Source: Diorhabda sublineata (Eukaryota > Arthropoda > Insecta > Coleoptera > Chrysomelidae). From it: DNA of 64,000 bases. How positions within the stretch are numbered: the stretch's first letter is position 1; every line of letters begins with the position of its first letter. A model generated the notes under the pieces. It made no database searches. It was not told the origin of the DNA and saw only the letters and a program-made list of their open reading frames with translations. A program made the translations under genes and the position numbers. Below are positions 35,790-48,099 of the stretch, one piece after another. The stretch spans positions 37,810,559 to 37,874,558 of the forward strand of contig NC_079476.1 in assembly GCF_026230105.1 (NCBI RefSeq), written 5' to 3'.

Positions 35790-36260
35790 ATTTAACTTAA
35801 CCTATCGATCCTGTTGTCTTCTCGGCCTCCCGAGTGTCCTATAATCCTCTCTGGTGTACCTGATGAGTTCCTTTAAGTGTTGCCAGCTCTTCGAATAGCT
35901 TCTCTGCCCTGTCGTCCATGATGTCCAACACTTTTTGCGATCCCGTTTCTCCGTATAATTCCTCGTTTCTCATTGGCCAGCGGACATTCAATGCTTCTTT
36001 GTTTTGTTTCCGTCTTTAGCTTGCATCTTCTACCGATTAATCCGCATAGTTTTGTTCTCGATTGTCTCACTTTGTCGAGAGTTTTTTTGACGTGTTCGTT
36101 GAGAATGAAACCTTGTTTTAAGGTTACGGCTAGGTATTTGGTCAGTGGATACCTTCATCGTTAATTTTTATATTCCGGTCAATGGTTCCTTCTTTGTTTT
36201 GTAGAGAACGGCCTGGCTTTTTAATGTTTTGCACCATTCGTCTATCTCGTTTGCAACGGT
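35790..36260 (-). mobile_element. Jockey-like reverse transcriptase remnant, thumb region
   Basis: Minus-strand reading gives WCKTLKSQAVLYKTKKEP and later RQSRTKLCGLIGRRCKLKTE. In Jockey/I-like RTs the order is N..KT.A.LF, then YLG, then an LIGRRS.L..  segment; here the YLG part is frameshifted. The flank 35400-35780 is GC-richer with CA and CT runs and may be more of the same element, but it was not identified. Confidence 0.6.
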
Positions 36261-36359
36261 TTGGACTCTATAATCTCCGTTTCTGGAATGCTATACTACA
36301 TCGGTGATAGTATCTGTACGCTTTTTTCTTTAATCTTTCGTACCAAAGGGATGGTATCG

Positions 36360-37585
36360 TCTTCAATTAAAGATTTCTAAAACCCTTTTCGGTACTTCAA
36401 CTTCTTGGTCCATTGGCTGTAGTAAAGATGCAACATTTGATGGCAAAAAGGCTGCTTTTAGCTCGCCGCTGGTAAGTTCAATCAAAAGGATAGCACGTGG
36501 GGTTAGATTATTTTCCTTACTAAACTGTTTAATAAAAAGCACCGATTGATCATGGAACCATTCTTTAAATAATTTGCCATCCATCCAGCCTCTTTTCTTG
36601 TGTCTATGATAAACTGGAAGTGACTTTATGTTGATTTCTTTGAAGTCTCGAGGCTTTATGCACAAGGAGAGGAAGTTTTATGGTTACCGGCAGCATTAGA
36701 ACAAACCATTGATGCTACTCGGTCCTTACTCATCTTAAACAATGGAGCACGAGTTTCTGCTTTGGAAGCTAAGCTTTTTGTTAACAGAGCTCGAAAATTG
36801 AGACCGGTTTAGTCGGCGTTAAAAATTTCTTGGGGCGAATAATTTCCTTTAACTATGAAATTGAAACATGTAGCAACATGATCAGAAGAAAGCTTTTTCC
36901 ATCGGTCGAACTAACCAACTGTATAGCTTTTTCCTGAACAATAAGTCCACTTGAAGGGGTTCCCTTTTTTCTTTCTTGGAAGAACCAAAGGAAAAGTGCT
37001 TCGTCAACTTTGTCATACTGAGAGCGCCGCTGCCGATTTCCAAGAGTTGCCTCAGACGACGTTGTGCAAATAGAAGCTTCGCGCGGTTTTATTCTAGTCA
37101 TACATTGTGGCTCTGCCAACGTTTAACTCTTTTGCTAAATTTGTGATACTGTGATATCAAGACGTTTATTTTTAAGGGTTAAGGTGTTTACGTTCAGTCG
37201 CCGTTTCCTTCACACTTCAAAACACTAATCTTTCAAACAATAACACAACAAACTTAAAACACTACAGTACTGTATTCTCACACTTGCACAACACGCTCGA
37301 ATCTAATCGCAGTACAAACAAAATCAGACTAGATTTAGGTTATGTTTGTTCTTGAGTTATGAGTGGGGGTAAGTCATAGTGCGGTGGGTGGTAGTGGAGG
37401 GTACAGTCTCTGTTAGAAGTGCGTACAGTTCGCGACCAGTATTGTCACGTATACATATGGTGTCTGTAATGCTTGGTGCATTGAATTGCACCATTGAAAC
37501 TGGGTTTTCTGCATTATTTTCGATTATTTCGGCTAATCCGAACAGTATTCGGTCCCAATTAGTTCGGATTAGCCGCACTTAACTG
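36360..37585 (-). mobile_element. Tigger/pogo transposon remnant with terminal repeat
   Basis: Minus-strand frames give YDKVDEALFLWFFQERKKGT (CENP-B-type DNA-binding), FNAD.TGL around 36820 (first catalytic Asp region), KRGWMDGKLFKEWFHDQSV, and ELKAAFLPSNVASLLQPMDQ (DDE_1 end phrase FLPPNVTSLIQPMDQG). At the 5' end CAGTTAAGTGCGGCTAATCC (minus, from 37585) begins after a TA at 37586-37587, and an internal inverted copy GTTCGGATTAGCCG lies nearby. This fits Tigger termini. Frameshifts break the gene, and the 3' end was not found. Segment 36200-36360 adjoins the LINE remnant. Confidence 0.8.
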
Positions 37586-37587
37586 TA

Positions 37588-38220
37588 CTTTGTCAAAATA
37601 ACTAATTAGTTTTGTCTATATAAATTAAATTGATATTTGAGATGTAAGTTAGACATTTTATTTTCTCGTATGTTGAGTCACGACCTGGTCTAAAACTATT
37701 GGTTGTGTGTATTCGAATGTGGAGTGTTCGACGTTGAGATTTCCTCGGCGATGAGGTCCGATACCGCTTGAGAATTATTGAAGAGTTCTTCTCCGCATGG
37801 AGAAAGAGAGAATAGCGACAGCCGGTTCGTGTCAGATAACAAGTTGTCTTGGCAGAAACAACACGAGAATAAGAATCCAGACATGCCCGCTTACAAGACC
37901 TAATACAAACAACATCACTATATAAATTTTATAACGTTTAAAGTAGTTTACAATATTTACGATTTTTAATTAATTCCGTCAACTGAATAAGATAATTATT
38001 ATTTTATTTCAATTCAATTCAGTAAGTACATTCTTTACCTTACAGCGATTTGATTTTTCAATGAAAAGGTTTAGGGAAACTATTAATTTTAGTAGTACAG
38101 CGGTGAAGGTAGGGTAAATCGAGGACAGACCATATTTAATAATCCTAATCACCCTTAAAATCATGGTGCGATACTAATATTCTCTGTATCAACGTTTCTA
38201 AAACAAAAGTTTCATCCATT
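37588..38220. other. Interval without recognised content
   Basis: Lies between the Tigger end and a LINE remnant. AT-rich from 37900 on; a 62-codon frame at 37696-37884 has no known motif. Confidence 0.35.
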
Positions 38221-38221
38221 T

Positions 38222-38590
38222 CCTTTACAGTTTATTATGCCCTTGTCGAGTCGCATCTCCGATATGCCCTTTCCTTCTGGAGTACTCAATTTGAACGCAT
38301 CTTCAAACTACAAAAGAGAGCTGGTAGATATTTACTCGGACTAAATAGCAGGGACTTTGAATTCGTTTGCCTAGCCAATTTAAGGACGTTGCACTTAGGA
38401 ACGCGGAGCACGACCTTTACCTATCTACTCCACGTTCAGAATTAGCTGAGGGCTCAATATTTTACAATTTAAAAAAAGTGCACAATCACTTGCCAATTGA
38501 AATCAAATCGATATCATCTTTTCCCGCTATAATTTGAGGGCATATTTACTGGAAAGTGCCTTCTACTCTGTAAACGATGAAATATTTAAC
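38222..38590 (+). mobile_element. Non-LTR reverse transcriptase C-terminal remnant
   Basis: The + strand reads VYYALVESHLRYALSFWST, FERIFKLQKRAGRYLLGLN, and after frameshifts IFYNLKKVHNHLPIEIKSIS then LESAFYSVNDEIFN and a stop. This is the usual end of insect Jockey/CR1-like RTs (SHLRYG..FWG, LQKRAIR, NHLP..IK). Decay is limited to a few shifts, so the copy is moderately young. Confidence 0.75.
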
Positions 38591-40215
38591 TAGCTTTTAT
38601 CCGCGGCTTCGCTCGCATCGAATCCATTAAATAAGTATCAGAAATCAATATAATAGAAAAGAACGAACTCTGTAGCTATATTAGAACCTGCGATATAGAT
38701 CTTTGAATGTAGAAAAATTGCCAAAAACCTACAAAAATCCATAACTCCACATCGAATGTCCGCGCCTAGCTCCTCTCCAACTCAACCGATTTAAGTGTTC
38801 AATAACTCAAAAGAAAGAAGGTGTTTCAGCGAGTGTTCTTAAGCCAAAACGAAGTCTCTATCTTGAATAGAACCTGAGATATAGATCTTTGAATGTAGAA
38901 AAATTGCCAAAAACCTACAAAAATCCATAACTCCACATCGAATGTCCGCGCCTAGTTCCTCTCCAACTCAACCGATTTAAGTGTTCAATAACTCAAAAGA
39001 AAGAAGGTGTTTCAGCGAGTGTTCTTAAGCCAAAACGAAGTCTCTATCTTGAATAGAACCTGAGATATAGATCTTTGAATGTAGAAAAATTGCCAAAAAC
39101 CTACAAAAATCCATAACTCCACATCGAATGTCCGCGCCTAGCTCCTCTCCAACTCAACCGATTTAAGTGTTCAATAACTCAAAAGAAAGAAGGTGTTTCA
39201 GCGAGTGTTCTTAAGCCAAAACGAAGTCTCTATCTTGAATAGAACCTGAGATATAGATCTTTGAATGTAGAAAAATTGCCAAAAACCTACAAAAATCCAT
39301 AACTCCACATCGAATGTCCGCGCCTAGCTCCTCTCCAACTCAACCGATTTAAGTGTTCAAAAACTCAAAAGAAAGAAGGTGTTTCAGCGAGTGTTCTTAA
39401 GCCAAAACGAAGTCTCTATCTTGAATAGAACCTGAGATATAGATCTTTGAATGTAGAAAAATTGCCAAAAACCTACAAAAATCCATAACTCCACATTGAA
39501 TGTCCGCGCCTAGCTCCTCTCCAACTCAACCGATTTAAGTGTTCTATAACTCAAAAGAAAGAAGGTGTTTCAGCGAGTGTTCTTAAGCCAAAACGAAGTC
39601 TCTATCTTGAATAGAACCTGAGATATAGATCTTTGAATGTAGAAAAATTGCCAAAAACCTACAAAAATCCATAACTCCACATCGAATGTCCGCGCCTAGC
39701 TCCTCTCCAACTCAACCGATTTAAGTGTTCAATAACTCAAAAGAAAGAAGGTGTTTCAGCGAGTGTTCTTAAGCCAAAACGAAGTCTCTATCTTGAATAG
39801 AACCTGAGATATAGATCTTTGAATGTAGAAAAATTGCCAAAAACCTACAAAAATCCATAACTCCACATCGAATGTCCGCGCCTAGCTCCTCTCCAACTCA
39901 ACCGATTTAAGTGTTCAATAACTCAAAAGAAAGAAGGTGTTTCAGCGAGTGTTCTTAAATCAAAACAAAGTCTCTATCTTGAACAGAACCTGAGATAGAA
40001 CGTGTGTATGTGAAAAGCTCCCATAAGTAATGTACAGGGGGAAATCGCATTTGAGTATAACTTGAGAATGGTGAAAATTAGATGAAATCCGATGGTTCAT
40101 GGCCGATCTGTGCATCAATACCTTTCATTGAAAAAAAAATTAATCAAATCGGTTGGGTAGAACGCCTGAACAGACTCGGAATGGAAATCATCAATTTTTT
40201 TAATATATAAGATTC
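38591..40215 (+). mobile_element. Insect repeat with CCGCGGCTTCGCTCGC end, holding a satellite
   Basis: The left part has TATCCGCGGCTTCGCTCGC (38598-38616), and the right part has ATCAAATCGGTTGGGTAGAA (40143-40162) and ATATATAAGATT near 40203-40214. This set of ends is common in a dispersed insect repeat family whose class I cannot name with certainty. Between the ends lies the 186-bp tandem array, which fills most of the element. Confidence 0.5.
38690..40000 (+). repeat. Tandem repeat, seven copies of 186 bp
   Basis: The word AGATCTTTGAATGTAG recurs at 38697, 38883, 39069, 39255, 39441, 39627 and 39813, exactly 186 bp apart. Each unit contains CATCGAATGTCCGCGCCTAG, CAACTCAACCGATTTAAGTG and GAAGGTGTTTCAGCGAGTG. 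Differences are single bases (CTAGTTCC in unit 2, AAAAACTC in unit 4, CATTGAATG and TTCTATAAC in unit 5). An eighth unit degenerates after 39985. Confidence 0.97.
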
Positions 40216-42120
40216 TGGACATGGTGCATACTGGTTTAATTTTTGCTATGGACTCATACACAACTTATATACTAGTTATTACTTATTACTATAACCTATA
40301 ATTATGTTATTCATCGCGGTTTTTTTCTGTTTTTAAAGCAATTCTTCTTTTTTCATTGAAATATTTTCAGAGTCTTACAATTCTTACAATGTTAAGGATC
40401 GGAGAGAACTAAACTACCTACTACTTAATTCAATATATTTTGGGTTTGGTTTGTTTTATCGATTTTATATTTAAACTTATACTTGTAACTCGAACACCTT
40501 TTTTTATTCATTTTAGAAAATACCAAAATATATTATTTAACAAAGTTAAAAATGTTTTGAAATAAAAAACTTTACGTCCAAAATTATATTACAAAAGTGT
40601 AATATCTTAACAGAGAAGAATTTTTGGATTGAATATTTCCACAGGTGGGATCTTGTAGAAGAGAAACGGATGCATATGAACAAGTTGGCTATTGAAGTCA
40701 ACTGCAGTCTTTGTAGAGGTTTGTCCACGTCCACGTCTGTTAGATAAGCAAAATCTAGAATGACTGAGGGATCGAACCGAATTACACCCGTCGAAAGATA
40801 ATACTTCGTTTTTTATAGTAGCAGATTTCTCCCATGCAGCAACCAGTAGGTAAATTTCCGAATTATAATCTGTTAATTCGTCGTTGGAATTTGGCCCTTG
40901 AAAATAAATTACAGGCTTCATAATAGAATTATTTTAATGCCTTGAAGAAACATCTGTCTAATGACTTAAAAAAATTGAGTGGTATGGCTCCAAAGTGCCA
41001 AATTTTTTTCAAAATAGTTTGTTTTTTGTTGTTTTGTTTTAAAAATAGGATTTTAGTGACCCATTCCGTTCTGATTTTCCACCGTTGAAGGCGTGAGACC
41101 CAAAGCAGGATATTCAACAGTCCACTAAAATCACATTAGATGGAAAACGCTTTATTCGCATTCAATTTGCGATTCAATAGAAATAAATCAATAAAATAGA
41201 GCTGGTCGAAGTTTCAAATTAAATTTCAAGCTTTATTGATTCACATTGAAGTAACGTAATTAAACATTATAATGCCTACAGGTAGATAAAGTCAAAACTA
41301 TTAAGGCATCGTTTTTATCATATCATTTTATCCTGCCATTACTAAATTAGACTGCTGGCCGTTGGCGTCTTATAAATCTGACAATAAATCAGAAAGTTAA
41401 CAAGACGAACATTCAATCTGGGTTCATGAAGTGCGAGCCCCGCCCATGGAGCACGTTTCGTCCGGTAAACGCCCATCTGGCATCATATGGTATGATAACT
41501 TGGTTGGGGCTCTCTCTTTCGATTTCAAACAGATACATACAGGTACGGGGCATGTATTGTTACAGTAAAAATATTTACCCAGCAATTATTAGTACTCCTT
41601 CACATCCTCCTTTTAAACGATACCAAATGAACCATTTCCGAGAAATTATCTTTGTGCGGGAGATAAAGGTTCGACTCGGAAGGGTATTTAATGAGCTTTT
41701 TAGAATTTTCAATCACGAAATTTGATAATCATGAAGATTAAATAGAACATATGCCATATTTGCCGTATACGACGAACTTTAAGGATTAGATGCTTTCTTA
41801 CCACAAATCTAATCCTTTTTCAATCGATATTTATATTTTAGACCAAAATACAATTGAGATCTATTTGCAAAAATACGTTTGAAATCCCAATATTCTGATT
41901 AGTCAAGCTTAAAAGTTCTACATTGAGGAAACTCGAAGACACCATCAGATAAACGCAACTGAAGCCCGATCACTGTACCAAAAAAGCTTTCCGAACCGAA
42001 AGATATCGGAAAATGTGATTATTAAGTCTGTAAACAAACCAGGGTAACTGCTACTTGCAATCATACTTTATTTTCGTATATGAAGAGTTCAGTTCTGTTA
42101 ACGTGTTCGTAGACAAGCTG
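40216..42120. other. Interval with unassigned frames
   Basis: A 104-codon frame on the minus strand at 40607-40921 and a 99-codon frame on the + strand at 41426-41725 have no motif I recognise and no splice or promoter context. They may be parts of unknown elements or chance. The remainder is AT-rich. Confidence 0.3.
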
Positions 42121-42124
42121 TTTG

Positions 42125-42375
42125 TGCTAGGACCGGTAGCTCAAAGTTAGCTGCCTTAAGTCTTCTTCTGATTTTCCAGCAAATTACAGCCACTCCTCGC
42201 GTTTATACAAGCTCTTGTCGAACTTGAACACCAGAGAGGGCCCGAGGTTCTTTCGAAAACGCATCTTTGTTTTCTGGAACCGCATATTCTGGTCCTATCG
42301 CAATAGGGTGACCGCTTGAGCACCTTTATGTCTTGTTGTGGTTATCTTCAAGTAGAATTCTTGATTTTCGTAATA
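42125..42375 (-). mobile_element. Tc1-like remnant, copy B
   Basis: Aligns by eye with 28885-29190: CTGCCTTAAGTCTT, CGCAATAGGGTGACCGCT and AGTAGAATTCTTG correspond to the same words of copy A. Only the N-terminal part is present, and no frame is open. Confidence 0.55.
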
Positions 42376-43124
42376 TAGCATTTAATTGTTTGTTCTGTCT
42401 GCTAACTTTAGTGATATATGTGTTTTGTTGTATATAAAACCAGTCAAAATATGTAACGTATCGTTTTTACTTAGCAAGTGATTCAATTGAGAATAATATG
42501 TGAACGGACCCTGTATAAAATGGAACATGTGCGGCCCAACAGGAATGTGTGATGTGAAACAATTAGTTTCGCGTTGACAAGAACAGCCCGAGTAGAGGAG
42601 GATAACTTAGAGTTTTGTCTCGAGCGAGATTAACAGCCTATAGAATTTGTAGAAGCAGCGGTAGTAAAAAACTAAGAAATACGCGATACCGTGTCTTTAA
42701 CTGACGTTTCATTAGCTGCCGCTAATCGACTGTTGGTTAACTGCCAGAGAATCCAATGCGACATTCATTTTCCTTCAATTAATTATGTCTGAAATATTTA
42801 CGGTAATTTTGTGTAGAGTTTGTACATTAGGGCACGTGAATTGCATATCCGACAACGTGATTTAAATAACGTCTATTCTTATGTAATAAAACCTAAGGCT
42901 CTAGGCCCTATATAGTAAATAGAGCGCGTTCTCAAAAATCTTTATGCACATTTCGATTACAAACTTTACACAAAGTTTGAACTTGTTGCTTCTTCCATCC
43001 ATCTTATCTATAAAAACTTTTGACTAAAGGAAGATTAACACCAATACAAATAAAAACAGAATGAAAGCTGTTTAAAAATTGGTGACTACTCCAGAAAACA
43101 TTAAATTACCCATTGGGGAAAGTT
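42376..43124. other. Interval without recognised content
   Basis: No open frame or repeat stands out. Confidence 0.35.
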
Positions 43125-43520
43125 TCAAGAGCCCAAGCTTGGCCCAACTATGTAGAACTCTGGACCAAGCTTGTAAGCCAGGCTTGGCCCAGTCTTGGTA
43201 AAACTCCATCTTTGAACTCGAAGATATGTATCAGACATGGTTACTTTTAGTAGTAACAAATAATAAAAAATGTGATAAGAAACACAAACACTGAATAAAC
43301 TAGAGATCGGATTGATGAGACCCATAAAAAAAATGGGTCCCCAATGAATGGCCAAGGCTGGGTTAACCGGGATTGGCTCAACCTTGGCCCAAGCCTGGAT
43401 TGTAAATGAATGGCCAATGCTGGGATATCCAGGCTTGGCTCAAGCTTGGAGAATCATTGGTATGGCCGAAGCTGAGTTAAGTCGCCTGGCCCAGGCATGG
43501 GCCAAAACAGGTACGCCGAA
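43125..43520. repeat. Block rich in CCAAGCTTGG-like palindromic words
   Basis: GC-rich halves at 43128-43200 and 43350-43505 carry many copies of GGCCCAAGC, CCAAGCTTG, CAGGCTTGGC and GGCCAATGCTGG on both strands. Between them lies AT-rich DNA. The two halves are partly inverted relative to each other, so the block could fold. No coding sense seen. Confidence 0.6.
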
Positions 43521-43589
43521 GAGGCTTCCCAGGACTGGCCCCTTTGTCAACTCTGGGGTTTTCTGTACGGGTAATGGAAGAAATTCTGT

Positions 43590-43935
43590 GACCGCCGCTT
43601 AAAAATAGAAGAAATAGCTGTACAGACTGGTATTTGCATACCAAATGTTCTAACGATCCCAAATAGGCATTTGAATATGACAAAAATTCGTGCAAGGCGG
43701 CTAAGGTGCTCCAAATTCTCAGGGCAGTGCAAAAGCAACCTAGAATGTTGCTAGCGATTTTTACAACTCTGTCGCGAGGACTAAGAAAGTGTATCCTGGT
43801 CAATTGAAACGGGTGATGAAACTTCGGGTTTCTACACATCCAAAGGAGGTTCTATAAAGTGGCATTGAAAGAAGACGCCATGTCTAAGGTCAAAAAATTG
43901 ATTGCTACAATACTTTGGGTATGCGAAGGTATCTT
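43590..43935 (+). mobile_element. mariner-like N-terminal half remnant, second copy
   Basis: The + strand gives IPNRHLNMTKIRARRLRCSK, then RFLQLCRED and ETGDETSGFY, parallel to the minus-strand remnant at 32430-32760 (RILHEHLNM, RFLKLCHED, VKGDEN). GDET keeps the first catalytic Asp. Stops and shifts are present. Confidence 0.6.
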
Positions 43936-44329
43936 TTGGACTAACTAAACACATTTGTCAAAATCTTTAAGCTCTGTTTAGCTCTTCTTCCTCTACTCTT
44001 TTTACTATAAATCTCCATCCGTTTCTGTCCTCTTATCTTTCCATTTTTTTCTCGAACTGCCTCTTCATCTAATTCCTCGTCCCTCCATTCGTGCTCTCTT
44101 GACAATTCTGTTTGTATACTTTCTGCACACATGACCCAACCATTTCTTCTTCTCCTCCATTGTTAATTTTCACACCCTCCACTATTTTCCTTTTTCAAAC
44201 TTCTATTTTTTCAGCTCACTTCTTGGTTAGCTACCAGGATTCACATCTATACAGTACAGTCGGCCTTTGGAGATTGCTTTTGCTTTAAGAATATTATTCA
44301 AGGACCTCATTATTCTACTACCCTTTGGT

Positions 44330-44900
44330 TCCCGATTTTCTAGCTCTTTCAGTTCATATTCCGTATTCATAACCTAGATAATCGAAAGACTCAACCTTTT
44401 CATAATGATATTCCTCGTTTTCGGCCCTGATAGGTCTGTTTTCAACTTGATTATTTCTTTGCTGTTGTTTTCGCTATTCACTCAGGCCAAATCTATTTGA
44501 TTCCTTGTCCAATTTACTATATACTTTTTCCTATTCCCCCGAGATCTGGCTACTAACATATGCTAAAATTTGATGCTACCGGTGATAGATCAAACCTTGT
44601 GTCTTGTGATGATTACCTCTAATGTTAAAACGTAAAGTTTCACCTTTATTATAAGTTTTCTGAGGACTCTTAAGTCTCATACAACTTTGTCTTCTCTATT
44701 GTATCGTAAGCTTGATCATAATCCATGAATATTAGATAAAGTTCTAGATTTTGGTCTTGATTTTTGCTCTGAATTGTTTTTAAAGTAAAAATCTGGTAAA
44801 TCTACCGTGATATTCACCGACTTCTTGGTTATTAATTGATCCCAGTTCATTTCTTATTATCCTGGACAAAACTTTGGTGGGCTGAAACTACTGACCGGTA
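44330..44900 (-). mobile_element. RTE-like non-LTR reverse transcriptase remnant
   Basis: Minus-strand frames give YLIFMDYDQAYDTIEKTKLY (RT block FIDF..AFD), KGETLRFNIRGN..KTQGLIYH, and VESFDYLGYEY (YLG block). Order and spacing fit an RTE-type RT. The active YADD block is not visible. The 43940-44250 flank has charged frames (for example ELSREHEWRDEELDEEAV) that may be its tail. Confidence 0.6.
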
Positions 44901-45064
44901 GTTTATGTTTGATTTGGCTTTTGATTGCATTGCATGTATTCTTTCTTTCTCTTTACGTGCTTTTTATAGGAGCATTGTGAGAATATCTAATCAAAAATCC
45001 AACCTAGATCATTGAGATCCCCACGGCATTCCAAGATCTCAAGCTCAACGCAGCTGATTGGTCA

Positions 45065-45755
45065 CTATCTCTGATAGTCGAAAGAGGAGATCAGCTCCAT
45101 CACGGAAACCTCGAGAAAAAGTATTTTCAGACGGATTAAAGAAGTTGGACCTTTACTGAGTGAGGTGTTGAAATTTGTAACCCGAGATCTGGCTATTAAG
45201 CAGTGCTGGAAGTCTTCTTTGGTGAGGGCATTTAAGAGCTCTGCCGTTTTTTGCTTTATCGCTTCCATCGGGTCCCTTTCAAAGCAGATCTTTTTTTAAT
45301 ATTTCAAGGAAATTGAGCAGACCCGTTGACGCAAGACGTTTTTGGTCACTGATTTCGAAGTTGAAACAATCACAGGGCGACCTGGGCGCTGGTCATGCTC
45401 ATTGCTATCTCGGCCGTCACTAAAGCGCTTACACTTCTCAAAAAACGCGCCCGAGATAGAGAATTGTCCCCATATGCCTCTAGCAACAATTTATAGCACT
45501 CGGCCGGAGTTTTTTTTTTCAATTTAACGCGATATTTGAGATTGATACTTTGTTTTTGCTGTTTTTTGGCACGAGAAAAAACACATTCGTTTCAAACGGC
45601 TACTGCACAAATACTAAAATATTGACGGAAACGTGTTTTTGGGACGTGTATAGACAAGATATCTAGATACCCAACGCACTACTCGTTTTTTACACCACTT
45701 GCTAGGGCGCCCTCTAGGCGAGCAGTCTCGTTATTCAATAGCCAGACCTCGTAGC
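45065..45755 (-). mobile_element. Internally deleted mariner (mellifera-like)
   Basis: On the minus strand the end TACGAGGTCTGGCTATTGAA (45755 inwards) is followed by KKTPAECYKLLLEAYGDNSL (N-terminal helix-turn-helix), a DQRPGRPVIVST phrase, and then EAIKQKTAELLNALTKEDFQ (C-terminus). The catalytic centre is missing, so this is a non-autonomous deletion product. The other terminal repeat was not found. Confidence 0.75.
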
Positions 45756-47500
45756 TTAAAAGTATTAAACTGAGTCGAAATAAAAAAATATTTAATTTGT
45801 GAAACCAAGTTTTTACCGTTTCAAATTTTAATGATTGCGCCCCTGTTTAAGATCGAACTAAAAACGTTGAAGCAATAAGTATAATAAATACGTACAATCA
45901 GTAAAAGATTAAAAATAATTTTTATCTTAATGGAATTTACAAAAACCGTTCGCCATGAAACAATTTTAACAACTCTAAAAATATAAATTCGTTCGTGATT
46001 ATTGGTGTAGTTTCTGTTGAATGTTATCGACAATATCTATCTTTAAATTGGAATTTCAAGTAACAACACAAAAATAATTTATTTTTATTCGATATTGGTA
46101 ATGGTTAATGAATTTCTTCATAAAATAATGAGTAACGACTTTGTTTTCACATTGCTTAACTTAAATTGCGGGAAGTTTCGTATGCTAATAAGCAGGGACT
46201 GTGTTGTTACCTTAGTTTTTGTTCATATTGTTGCCGTTGGCAACACTGATTGTTTCTGTCAGTGATATTTCCGGTAGAAACTTCACTTTATACAACATAA
46301 CCTCAAATACTGTATTTGATTGAAAATTGCAGTTCTTAACTCAAAAGTTAGGCACTGTGACTCGAGGTGGTACTTCATTAAACTGTTGGTGCTGTTGGTT
46401 CAACCCACATCGAAAGTCATAGAAAATAATCGGTTGGAAATGATCGTGATTTAATTCTATTTTTAGACAAAGATGAATGTTTGAAGTATCTGTAAACAAC
46501 TCAAATAGCACTAGGATGATAACACGTTCTGATTATTAAAAATGTCAAAAATTATTATGGGAATGTCAGATTCGACATATTCTTATCAGTGTTGCCATAT
46601 TTCAAAACTTGAGTAGCAAAGTTCGTACCAACACGATTTGTTTTATGTGGCGCCACATATTAGATGTGATTGGTGAATCTTGCTGGAAACGACATCAAAC
46701 TATTAGTATTATTTCCATTATCTGCTTCAATATCGTATCAACATTATTAATAATTATAATCAGTTCAATGAACTAAACGAAGAACTTAATCGTGTCATGT
46801 GATAGGTATTATTATTATTATCAGTATTATTTTTCTTTTATTTCTAATTGCCACATCTAATATTGATAAATTCGATTCCATATCAAATATATATATTCTT
46901 AAATCAAAATAATATCGGAAATATATTTTAAATAATCATTTAAATATAATTGGTTATGGAAATTATATCTTTGAACTTTGATTAATCAAGATACTGATAT
47001 TATTATCAGGATGTTTTCTCTTAAATAACTGTTTTTGATATTTGATCTAATTCAATAAGTGTTTTTGTTTTCGACGATTAGAAAGACGTAAGCAAATTAA
47101 ACAAAATTTTTAATTTCATATATTCTACGTACGTTTTATGAACAAGAGTAGAGTACACTTTGGTGTTTAATTTTTCCACAATCCCACTACGAAAACCTTC
47201 TTATATACAGATGTCGGCCTCAAATGTGGATTAAGAGCAAAAAGTGCGGCGCCAAAAAGAAATTATAAAAGGGATTCGAAAAACAGTGTAGGAATTTCAC
47301 ATTATTCTTCAATTGCAGTTCGTAGGTCGTGGTCTTCTTGCAAAAACGCGATTCTTGAGAAGGTTCTACAGGAAGAAATCGCAACATGAAACGACGGATG
47401 TTGAATCGTTGTCCATTTGTCCAAATAAATCTTCGAGCATCTCCAGACAATTTGATTCTTAGAAAACTACGGACTCACAAGAACTTCCGCATAGATATTT
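45756..47500. other. AT-rich interval, nothing recognised
   Basis: Short TTA/ATT runs near 46807-46830. A 76-codon minus-strand frame at 47220-47450 has no clear motif. Confidence 0.4.
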
Positions 47501-47501
47501 G

Positions 47502-47502
<1 letters not shown>

Positions 47503-47534
<32 letters not shown>
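47503..47534 (+). repeat. CA dinucleotide microsatellite
   Basis: About 15 CA units in a row. Confidence 0.95.
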
Positions 47535-47536
<2 letters not shown>

Positions 47537-47644
47537 CCCATGTTTTTTCAAAGTAGACGTGAGGATTCTAGTCCTTTCACTACACGCAGTACTGAGGATC
47601 ATCCTGATTCCAGGTACAACTCGCAAAATTCGAATGGTAGCTAT

Positions 47645-47960
47645 TTATTTATTTGCAAAAAATGATCCGATTCCGTTGTTTCAATCTGCCTACTCCTACT
47701 GCAGTGTCGATAGAAGATGTGCGAGCTGGGCATTTCAAAAGATCACGTGGATCATATCCTGCATGGACAGTATACACCAAAGACCAAACTCTAAAGGCCA
47801 AGAAGATTATGGCTACCGTTCTCTGTGATTCACAAGGTGTGATTTACATGGAAAACCTGGAGAATGGCAAAACGGTCATAGAGAAGTGCAGATTTGACCC
47901 CGTGCGACTCTTTTTTGTTTCCAAATTTGAAAAAGTCACTCTCCGGACAGAAATTTGAGT
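47645..47960 (+). mobile_element. mariner central-domain fragment
   Basis: The frame contains DQTLKAKKIMATVLCDSQGV and IYMENLENGKTVIE, matching the mariner phrase KVM.TVFWDSKGV...F...G.TV. The catalytic Asp of FWD is retained as CD. The rest of the transposase is absent. Confidence 0.65.
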
Positions 47961-48099
47961 CTTAATTTACACAACGGAGGCCCATTTCTCAGACCTCAAG
48001 AAGAGTTAAAGAAATTGGAGTCAAGTGTATCGAAAGAGACTGAATTGAAAAATTAATCACCAAACTACAAAAGCTTCTGCGAGTTTCTTTGTGTAATTC

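Noticed and set aside
35868..35885. Another CTGATGAG word
   Set aside because: No GAAA core follows at a suitable distance.
40607..40921. 104-codon minus-strand gene
   Set aside because: Long for chance but without any recognisable domain or neighbour; kept only as an unassigned frame in the interval note.
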